A stretch of 64,000 bases of DNA from Plantactinospora mayteni (GTDB taxonomy: Bacteria; Actinomycetota; Actinomycetes; Mycobacteriales; Micromonosporaceae): positions 62,001 through 126,000 of the forward strand of contig NZ_BONX01000023.1 of the NCBI RefSeq assembly GCF_016862935.1. The letters run 5' to 3'. A program made the position numbers and the translations under genes. Numbering within the stretch: the stretch's first letter is position 1; every line of letters starts with the position of its first letter. Below, one piece after another: positions 19,041 to 25,233 of this stretch. The notes under the pieces are model-generated. The model was given only the letters and a program-made list of their open reading frames with translations, made no database searches and was not told where the DNA came from.

Positions 19041-21235
19041 CCGAGGGCGGTGAGGGCGGCTGGGAGGGTCGGCGCGGTGCAGAGTTGGCGTACGCCGTCG
19101 CGTTCGTGGACGAGGAGTCGGCAGGTGACGCCGTCGTAGTGGACGGCGACGGGCTGGCCGGCGTGGTGTCGGGCGAGCCGGCGGACGAGTGGTACGGGAT
19201 CGTCGACCACGATCGGGGTCGGGGTCTGCGGCACCGGGATCGGTTGGGCGGGATCGTCAGGGACGCGACGGGCGACGGCGAGTTCGAGACGTTCGAGGCG
19301 GTACGCGATGGCGGCTTCCGGGGTACGCGAGGCGGGAAAGGTGTTCGGGGCGACCGGCCGCCCCGGTGGTTCGACGTCGACGTCCCAGCATTCGCCCTGG
19401 ACGAGTCGGAGGTCTCCGGCGTTGTCGACGTGGTCGACGAGGGTGACCGTGACGGTGAGGCGCAGCCCGAGGACGAGTCGGACCAGGTCGGCCAGGGATG
19501 GCACGTCGGGCCGTCGGGCCAGTACGAACAGCCGGGCGCCGGGCTGGCCGCGGGAGGCTTGGTGCAGGTATTCGGTGAGCGGGTCGGCGGCGGGGTGCGG
19601 CAGGGTGACGATGCCCTTGCGCAGGTCGTGGTGGACTTCGCCGCCGCCGTCGAGTTCGGTGAGGTCGTCGGGGCGTACCCCGAACCGGTCGGCCCAGGTC
19701 GCCAGCCGGAACGGGTCGGGAAGCTGGTGCACCGGCTTGCCGCCGGGTTGGGTCGCGACGTGCGGCGCCGACACCCGTTCGCCGACATGCCAGCCCTGCT
19801 CACCGGCCTGCCAGGTGTGCTCGTCGCCGTGCCAGGTGAGGTCGTCGGCCCGCCAGCCATGCCGGTAGACCTGCCAGTGCAGGTGGACGACCCGGCCAGC
19901 CAGGTCGGTGAGCGTGACGGTCAGGCCCCGATAGAGACGGTGGCTGTCCCGACAGGTGTCGCAGGGCAGCGCCGACGGGCTGCGACCGGCACCAGAGCAC
20001 TTCGGGCAGTCCGGGTCGGCCCGCCCGGTGAACAGGACACAGTCGCAGCGGCGGAGCCGACTGTGCGGATCGCAGTCGGGGCAGTCGACGTACGGGACGG
20101 GTGGGCCCTGCCACGACGGTGCCGGCGGCTGCCAGCCGCGCCGCAGGATGCTGGTCTCGTAGAGGTAGATCTGCCCGGTGTCCCGTTCGCTGAACGTCTC
20201 GGCGGTGTCGGCGATCCGCAGACTGGTGTGCCACCAGCGGCCGTCCCGCCAGATGGCTTGCGCCCCGGCGGTCGGGGCGCCGGTGTGCAGGTCGGTGCAG
20301 TCGGCGAGCATCCGCCGTTCGATCTGGTCCAGGTCGACGGCTGGCGGGTCGACCGGTGGCCGGTCGCTGGCGGTCATGTGGTGGGCCGGGGCGGTCCGAC
20401 CGCGCGCCTGAAGGTCGTAGAACGCGTCGAGGTCGCTGTTCTCCGCGATCGCGCTCGTCAGGTCGTCGGCGCCGCCACGGGCGTCGATCGGTACCGCCCC
20501 GCCCGGCACCTCGTAGCGGAGATGCCACGTCGGGTCGGCGGCGGGATGCCGACGCCGGGCCTCCAACACCAGGTCCAGCCGGAGCAGCTCGGCCAGCCGG
20601 CAACGCCGGGTCAGCTCACGGACCGGATCGGGCGGCGGATCGGCGGCAGTACGGCCGAGGAAGAGCTGCCACGCATCATGGCAGTGCGAGGCGATCGCCT
20701 CGGCCTCCAACGCGGCCCGGGTCCCGGGCGGCAGGTCCGGACGCCACCGGGACGGCAGCAACACCACCGGCCCGTCCGCAGACCCGGGCGGGTTACGCAC
20801 CTCGGCCCACGAGCCGGCGCCGACGGCGGCGGCCAACTCGTGCAGCAGCGGCGCCACCGGCAGATGCCAGCTTCCGCCGTCGCCCAGCCACTGCGCCGGT
20901 TCCACCACTCCGGGTACGACGTTCGCCGACGCCACCGCCCCGGTGTCCACGTTCGCCACCGTCAAGACGAGTTGGGCACGCAACCGCCCGGTCTGCCGGC
21001 ACCGGTGGCACGGTTGCGGCACCGTGCCCATGCCCCGGCAGAGCTGGCAGTCCTGGTATGCCTCCCCGCTCCCCCACTGCCCGACGTCGACGAGCAGCCG
21101 GTCACCGCCGCTCGTGCAGGGGCAGTCGGCGAGGACGAAGGTGAGCCGGTCGCAGGCGGGGCAGTCGAGCACCGGCGGACCGGCGTCGGGATCGGGTGGT
21201 CCGGTTCCGGCGTCAGGATCGATCGCCCCGGTCAC
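19025..21235 (-). CDS. Large protein with two DnaJ-like zinc-ribbon clusters
   Basis: About 736 aa. There are two cysteine-rich clusters of the DnaJ central-domain kind. The first (about residues 20-80) contains CPACD, CPC, CQLCRGMG and CHRC; the second (about 395-460) contains CPDCD, CDC, CPKCSGAG and CDTC. Each could hold two zinc ions. No J-domain, ATPase or nuclease motif is present. The rest is rich in Trp, His and Asp and was not recognised. The GTG start at 21235 overlaps the stop of the 84-aa gene (GTGA), and that gene is itself coupled to a DivIVA-like protein, so the three probably act together. Function unknown; a scaffold or chaperone-like role is only suggested by the zinc ribbons. 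Confidence 0.75.
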   Translation of the reverse strand: MTGAIDPDAGTGPPDPDAGPPVLDCPACDRLTFVLADCPCTSGGDRLLVDVGQWGSGEAYQDCQLCRGMGTVPQPCHRCRQTGRLRAQLVLTVANVDTGAVASANVVPGVVEPAQWLGDGGSWHLPVAPLLHELAAAVGAGSWAEVRNPPGSADGPVVLLPSRWRPDLPPGTRAALEAEAIASHCHDAWQLFLGRTAADPPPDPVRELTRRCRLAELLRLDLVLEARRRHPAADPTWHLRYEVPGGAVPIDARGGADDLTSAIAENSDLDAFYDLQARGRTAPAHHMTASDRPPVDPPAVDLDQIERRMLADCTDLHTGAPTAGAQAIWRDGRWWHTSLRIADTAETFSERDTGQIYLYETSILRRGWQPPAPSWQGPPVPYVDCPDCDPHSRLRRCDCVLFTGRADPDCPKCSGAGRSPSALPCDTCRDSHRLYRGLTVTLTDLAGRVVHLHWQVYRHGWRADDLTWHGDEHTWQAGEQGWHVGERVSAPHVATQPGGKPVHQLPDPFRLATWADRFGVRPDDLTELDGGGEVHHDLRKGIVTLPHPAADPLTEYLHQASRGQPGARLFVLARRPDVPSLADLVRLVLGLRLTVTVTLVDHVDNAGDLRLVQGECWDVDVEPPGRPVAPNTFPASRTPEAAIAYRLERLELAVARRVPDDPAQPIPVPQTPTPIVVDDPVPLVRRLARHHAGQPVAVHYDGVTCRLLVHERDGVRQLCTAPTLPAALTALGLDRS

Positions 21236-21486
21236 CGGTCCAGCTCCAGACTCGCGCACGGCACCTCGTGTTCGGCCCGCAGCGCACAGCGTCTGCCGGC
21301 GCCGAGGAGCCGGTCGCAGAAGAGGCGGGACTGCACCGTCTGGTCGTCCTCGACCGAGACGGTCGCCTCGGCCTGGTCGACCTCGGGCAGCCGACCGAGA
21401 GTCCGGGCCAGCATCCGGGCCGCCTGCCGGGCCGCGTCCGGGTCCGGCGCGGTGAAGGGCACGTGTACGACGTAACGGTCGACCAT
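21232..21486 (-). CDS. 84-aa partner protein of the DivIVA/zinc-ribbon operon
   Basis: A small acidic protein beginning MVDRYVVHVPFTAPDPDAAR with a ferredoxin-like beta-alpha-beta pattern and a Cys pair near the C-terminus (FCDRLLGAGRRCALR). Its ATG overlaps the upstream DivIVA-like stop (TGATG), and its stop overlaps the next GTG. Not recognised. Tight coupling on both sides indicates a fixed stoichiometry with its neighbours. Confidence 0.7.
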   Translation of the reverse strand: MVDRYVVHVPFTAPDPDAARQAARMLARTLGRLPEVDQAEATVSVEDDQTVQSRLFCDRLLGAGRRCALRAEHEVPCASLELDR

Positions 21487-21803
21487 CAGCGATCCACCAG
21501 CTCGCGTGCCGTCGTCGCCTGTCGGGACTGCCAGCGGCGCAACGCCTCCTTGATCCGCGCGTTCTGCTCCCGCACGGTCGCGACCTCGTTGTAGGCCCTG
21601 GCCAGGTCACCGGCGACCTGGTCGAGGAAGGCTGTCACCTCGGCCGGATCGACTCCCCGCCGAGCGAAGCCGACCAGGGAGAACCGGCGCAACCTGACCT
21701 GCGACGGCAGAAGCGGCCGGTACGCCGCCGACCGATACGCCTGACCGAGCCGCCGAGGCGACCTCCGACCCCGCCGGAGCAGCCACCGAAGCAGAACCCG
21801 CAC
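21486..21803 (-). CDS. DivIVA-domain small protein
   Basis: 105 aa. After a basic N-terminus, residues 35-80 match the DivIVA N-terminal domain pattern (RLRRFSLVGFARRGVDPAEV followed by TAFLDQVAGDL), which binds curved membrane and forms coiled-coil dimers; a short helical tail follows. Full DivIVA/Wag31 proteins are much longer, so this is a reduced version. The start is GTG 21803. It is the first gene of the three-gene operon and could place the zinc-ribbon protein at the pole or septum. Confidence 0.75.
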   Translation of the reverse strand: MRVLLRWLLRRGRRSPRRLGQAYRSAAYRPLLPSQVRLRRFSLVGFARRGVDPAEVTAFLDQVAGDLARAYNEVATVREQNARIKEALRRWQSRQATTARELVDR

Positions 21804-21997
21804 GACACCACCAACCTTTCCGAAGCAGGTCAGGACGTTGATGGGTGGCGCCGGCCCGCATCCCCATGTGCTTCCGGACCGGCACCACCCCGCCCTACCG
21901 ACGCAGCCGGAGGCGCCGTACGACAGCAGGGCGTGACTCGGGGGCCGGGGCGGACAACACGTACAGGCTGGCCGCCCCGGTGGATGGTGATCACAAA

Positions 21998-22105
21998 GTG
22001 CTACCTAGGGATCACTCGGGGGAGAACTTATCGCGGTTACCGCGATAAGTGCAAGTAGTTGAAGCCGACGAGCTTGCGTGATCGAATCGGCGTGCTACCT
22101 AGGGA
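21998..22105. promoter_or_regulatory. Control region of the GntR operon: palindrome between two direct repeats
   Basis: This 311-nt gap (21804-22114) has no gene. A 25-bp palindrome at 22026-22050 has arms ACTTATCGCGGT and ACCGCGATAAGT around a single T. A 14-bp direct repeat, GTGCTACCTAGGGA, lies at 21998-22011 and again at 22092-22105, the second overlapping the ribosome-binding site of the GntR gene. The palindrome is a strong candidate for the GntR operator, and the CCTAGG repeats may be a second factor's site. Binding is inferred. Confidence 0.6.
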
Positions 22106-22114
22106 GACGCACAC

Positions 22115-22345
22115 ATGGTCACGCCGAACTACCAGCGTGTCGCCGATGACCTGCGCGACCAGATCAAGTCTGGTGTGCTCGGTCCCGGCGACAAGCTGCC
22201 CTCGACAGCTCAACTTCAGGCCAAGTACGGCGTAGGCAACAACGCCGTCCACATGGCGATCGTCATCTTGAAGGCCGAAGGGCTCGTCTACGGACACCAG
22301 GGCAAGGGCGTCTTCGTAACGAAGCCGGAGCAGACCGGGCAGTAG
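22115..22345 (+). CDS. Minimal GntR-family regulator (DNA-binding domain only)
   Basis: 76 aa consisting of just the GntR winged helix (YQRVADDLRDQIKSGVLGPG, DKLPSTAQLQAKYGV, IVILKAEGLVYGHQGKGVFV) and no effector domain. ATG 22115 is preceded by AGGGAGAC. Such short GntR proteins in actinomycetes often autoregulate and control an adjoining gene set in integrative elements; here a perfect palindrome lies just upstream and an operon of four small genes lies downstream. Codon use is slightly less GC-biased than that of the core genes. Confidence 0.88.
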   Translation: MVTPNYQRVADDLRDQIKSGVLGPGDKLPSTAQLQAKYGVGNNAVHMAIVILKAEGLVYGHQGKGVFVTKPEQTGQ

Positions 22346-22491
22346 TCCACGAAGGAAGCGCGGGGCAGGACTGCACTCCCCAACGCTCTCGGATAGTGTT
22401 CGGTCGGCCACGCAGGCGTAAGGCCGAAGGACCGGCTAGGTCGGCCTGCGTCGCGACTTGTCGTACGGCAACCGCAACCGGGGAGGATCGC

Positions 22492-22755
22492 ATGGCCAGT
22501 ATCGAGGAAGTCAAAGCAGCGCTTCTTCAGGCCGCCGAGCAGGGAAACACCACACTCAGCCAGATCCGCTCCGCCGCCGAGCACACCGAGCAGGTGCTCA
22601 ACCGACTCAGGGTCGTCGCCGCCGGGACCAACCACCCCAAGATTGCGGAGGCGATCCAACGCGCCGAGCAGAGCAAGCAGCGTCTGTCCGAGGCAGCCAC
22701 GTCCATCCAGGGCAGCTCTGCCGCCGCCCGCGAATACGTCAGCGTCCTCGGCTGA
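22492..22755 (+). CDS. Small helical protein A (87 aa) of the GntR operon
   Basis: All-helical, with heptad-like spacing (SIEEVKAALLQAAEQGNTTL, AIQRAEQSKQRLSEAATSIQ) ending in AAAREYVSVLG. It has the size and helical hairpin style of WXG100/ESX-like proteins but no WxG turn, and no signal peptide. The ATG at 22492 is preceded by GGGGAGG. It is similar in length, composition and ending to the next gene (AAxEYxSxL), so the two look like tandem paralogues. It may belong to a Micromonosporaceae-restricted DUF (possibly DUF6244), but I cannot confirm this. Confidence 0.75.
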   Translation: MASIEEVKAALLQAAEQGNTTLSQIRSAAEHTEQVLNRLRVVAAGTNHPKIAEAIQRAEQSKQRLSEAATSIQGSSAAAREYVSVLG

Positions 22756-22778
22756 TCCGCGTCCGACGGAAGATCCCG

Positions 22779-23036
22779 GTGGACATTAGGCAGGTCAGAG
22801 CAACCATCAACCAGGGTGAGCAGGCAGCCAAGCAAGGCATCAGCCTCATCCAGGAGATGCAGGCTCGGATCGAACAAGCTCAAACGTCGGCCGCCGCGAC
22901 AGCCCACGACAGTGCCCATCGCGAGGTTGAAGCAGGTCTCGGCAAGCTCAAGGAGGCGGTGAAAGAGTCGTCTCGGGTCGCCGGCCTGCTGCACTCTGGT
23001 GCGTCTGCCGCCCATGAGTACGCCTCCAAACTCTGA
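22779..23036 (+). CDS. Small helical protein B (85 aa), paralogue of A
   Basis: All-helical (IRQVRATINQGEQAAKQGIS, LGKLKEAVKESSRVAGLLHS), ending HEYASKL like protein A. The start is GTG 22779 with GGAAGA 5 nt upstream; a longer in-frame ORF upstream overlaps protein A and is not supported. The stop overlaps the ATG of the next gene (TGATG), giving coupled translation. The pair A/B may form a heterodimeric helical bundle in the manner of ESX partners; this is inference from size and pairing. Confidence 0.72.
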   Translation: MDIRQVRATINQGEQAAKQGISLIQEMQARIEQAQTSAAATAHDSAHREVEAGLGKLKEAVKESSRVAGLLHSGASAAHEYASKL

Positions 23037-23713
23037 TGGCCCGCGTATCGGTGGGGGATGTCGTCGCCCAGTTTCGGGCCGTACTGGGGATCGTCGACGA
23101 GGCCGCCATAGGGGCCGCACGCGCCCAACGGGAGGCTGAGCAAACCCAAGCCGCCTACGCAGAGGTGTCCCAAGGCACAGCGGACCGGTTGATGCGTAAG
23201 GCGGTTGTGGATTCCCGGACTGCCGCCGAGAAAGCGGGTAAGACTGCACGACTGTTATCGGAAGCTGCCGAGCATTTCACCACATACGTAAACATCATCG
23301 CGCCAGGCACCGTGCCACCCCGTTCATCAGCGCCCGAGGCGATTCCGGAGGGCGAACGGGTGGTTTCGGATGCGATGGCCCGGCGCAAGCGGGCAACTGG
23401 CTTTCTGGATCGAGCGGCGAGACGTGCTGACGACGTCAAAGACTCCGTCGCCTCGGCCACCAAGGCGGTCGAGGAGGGCACAAAGATCGCCTTGAAGCAG
23501 ATCAAGGGCGATCGTCCACCTACCGGTGGCGCCCCATCGTCGACAACCACCACATCTACTCCACAGCCCGCTCCTGCTCAATCCCCGCCAGCACACGAGG
23601 CCGTCTCCGCGCTCGTCGTCACTGCCCTCGGAGCCGCCCTGGTCGGCCGGGCTGGCATCGACTACATCAAGAAACGGCTCAACAGAAGGAACCAAGATGG
23701 CGATCAAAAGTGA
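23036..23713 (+). CDS. Helical protein with C-terminal membrane anchor
   Basis: 225 aa. The N-terminal half continues the helical pattern of A and B (FRAVLGIVDEAAIGAARAQR, TARLLSEAAEHFTTYVNII). Then come a basic helical stretch (about 110-155), a Thr/Pro-rich linker, one hydrophobic segment near the end (ALVVTALGAALVGRAGIDYI) and a positively charged tail (KKRLNRRN). It therefore looks tail-anchored, with most of the chain in the cytoplasm. It is coupled to B by TGATG and overlaps the next gene by 17 nt. Function unknown; it could dock the A/B proteins at the membrane. Confidence 0.75.
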   Translation: MARVSVGDVVAQFRAVLGIVDEAAIGAARAQREAEQTQAAYAEVSQGTADRLMRKAVVDSRTAAEKAGKTARLLSEAAEHFTTYVNIIAPGTVPPRSSAPEAIPEGERVVSDAMARRKRATGFLDRAARRADDVKDSVASATKAVEEGTKIALKQIKGDRPPTGGAPSSTTTTSTPQPAPAQSPPAHEAVSALVVTALGAALVGRAGIDYIKKRLNRRNQDGDQK

Positions 23714-24122
23714 TGTCGTCGAATTCGCCCGGACTCTGATTCGAGGAGACTTCGAGGCCAACGACCGATACGAGGAGAAACTTGATGCCGAGGGCTGGGA
23801 CGGCTGGCCCCGCTTCCTGAGCGCGCTCTTCTTCCTCGCGGTCGAACGACGCTTTCAGGGCGGGTATGACGAGGCCGCCGTGATCCACTTCGTTGCCGAC
23901 CTTCGCGCTGAGACCGTTGATGACGCAGCGCCGATCGACGCATCCAACGCAGAGTCCCTGATCAGGGCAGTGTTCGACGAGTCGGTACAACTTACTGTGA
24001 CGCCGGAAGCTATGGGCCGGATCCAGACCTTGGCGACTTACAAGATCATCGCCCACGAGAACCTGAGCGACGAGGATATAGACAAACTTCTCGCTGAAGC
24101 TAAGGAAATTGCGGAGGAATAG
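23697..24122 (+). CDS. 141-aa acidic helical protein, last of the GntR operon
   Basis: A soluble, acidic, helical protein (MAIKSDVVEFARTLIRGDFE, RFLSALFFLAVERRF, HENLSDEDIDKLLAEAKEI). No catalytic motif is recognised. ATG 23697 has AGAAGGA upstream and lies within the 3' end of the membrane-anchored gene, so all four genes after GntR form one transcript with tight coupling. By position it is the candidate soluble effector or partner of the anchored protein. Confidence 0.75.
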   Translation: MAIKSDVVEFARTLIRGDFEANDRYEEKLDAEGWDGWPRFLSALFFLAVERRFQGGYDEAAVIHFVADLRAETVDDAAPIDASNAESLIRAVFDESVQLTVTPEAMGRIQTLATYKIIAHENLSDEDIDKLLAEAKEIAEE

Positions 24123-24152
24123 CCGGGAAGGTCACGACGACTTCTGATGCCG

Positions 24153-24463
24153 TCATGACACGTCGGACAGCCCTCGCAACAACCCAAGCGCCGAGCGGTC
24201 GGAGCCGAGTTCGGACAGTTGTGTATCGATGAATTCGGTGTAGAACGCGGCTGGCGAGGCAGGATAGCCGGGCTGCTCCGCAGCGTGCCACTGGTGATGT
24301 CTTCCAGCCACGACTCGAAGGTGCCCGCGGTCCGCTGGGCCTTCTTCGCCTCCTCGTGCTCCTCGCGCAACTCCGCGCGTAGTCCGGGCGCTGCCGCCAC
24401 CTGTTTCCGCAGGTCGTCCACCAGGTTCCTGACCTGCCCTTGCAGCGCCCGCAGCTCGATCAC
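24153..24463 (-). pseudogene. Remnant of a PglX-like (BREX type 2) methyltransferase N-terminus
   Basis: From GTG 24463 (AGGA 8 nt upstream) the frame reads MIELRALQGQVRNLVDDLRK, then LREEHEEAKKAQRTAGTFES and WLEDITSG. This is the pattern of the start of PglX, the adenine methyltransferase of BREX type 2 / Pgl phage defence, which begins at its MI(D/E)RKALLxDLQxQV segment and continues to an RTAATxxxW segment. Coding then shifts to another frame, which reads AAFYTEFIDTQLSELGSDRS and stops at 24153-24155. The 1,000-residue catalytic part is absent. The PglX assignment rests on my recall of the family; the frame change is directly visible. Confidence 0.5.
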
Positions 24464-24594
24464 GACCAGATCCTACGGCCGGTTTCGCAGGCCGGCCTAA
24501 TACTCCGGGCCGAGGCTTGCCCGACGACAGAAGGCCGCCAACCGTGCCACACGCCCGAATCCGCGCCTGCGGCGAGCGCAGCCACTACTCAGGA

Positions 24595-25068
24595 TTAGCG
24601 GCCAGTGATCGAGAAGAGACGATCAATGGGGTCCACGACAGCGGCCAGCACCGCGCCGGGCACGAGGGCCGGATCGTCGGCGCGGGTCGTATCTGCCTCG
24701 AACGTGGCGAACCCGGGCCCGCTGATCCGCAGGTGAAGTTCCAGCCCAGGGTCCTCTCCACCCAGGTGGTTCGCCACCCGGAGAATCTCGGCATTCGCGG
24801 CGACACCAGCGGTGGAGAGCCGACGCGCGTCGCGGCGTGAGCGGGTGACCACCCGCCAGCCGAAGACGCCAAACCCAACACCGACGATCGTCATCAGTAC
24901 GCCACCGGCGAGTAGGCCCCAGAAGTCCTCGGGTGACCGTAGCCTGTCCAGCGTCATCGCGACGGCGAGTAGTACCGGCCCGGGCAGGCAGATGGCCAGG
25001 AACGCCAGTCGGCTGAGTAGCGCGCCGATCGGACCGATGCGCGCTTCCGCTTCCCGAGGCGTACTCAT
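24595..25068 (-). CDS. Small membrane protein, two transmembrane segments
   Basis: About 157 aa with two hydrophobic segments (AFLAICLPGPVLLAVAM and LLAGGVLMTIVGVGFGVFGW), a short basic loop and a C-terminal beta-rich domain of about 75 residues (AEILRVANHLGGEDPGLELH). This layout resembles DUF3592-type membrane proteins. The ATG at 25068 has only a weak ribosome-binding site. It lies alone between a gene relic and the Hsp70-membrane fusion on the same strand. Function unknown. Confidence 0.65.
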   Translation of the reverse strand: MSTPREAEARIGPIGALLSRLAFLAICLPGPVLLAVAMTLDRLRSPEDFWGLLAGGVLMTIVGVGFGVFGWRVVTRSRRDARRLSTAGVAANAEILRVANHLGGEDPGLELHLRISGPGFATFEADTTRADDPALVPGAVLAAVVDPIDRLFSITGR

Positions 25069-25233
25069 CACTCTGGCACCCTACGACAGCGGCCACGTGA
25101 CTGACCGAGTCGTTTTCATCCGTCGTGGCGGGTCGTTGCGATGGGGCGTAGGGCGAGGGTGGCCTGCCGCCTCGCCCTCATCGCCTGCCAGCGGGCCGGG
25201 GAGGCGGCAAGGGTCCCGCGCTCCGCCGTCGCA

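Noticed and set aside
22492-24122. A toxin-antitoxin pair among the small GntR-operon genes.
   Set aside because: No PIN, RelE, Fic, HipA, MazF or kinase motif is visible, and there are four co-oriented helical genes rather than a two-gene pair.
24153-24463. A functional BREX/Pgl defence system.
   Set aside because: Only an N-terminal PglX-like piece with a frame change is present; no PglZ, PglW, PglY or BrxC-type gene is found in the window.
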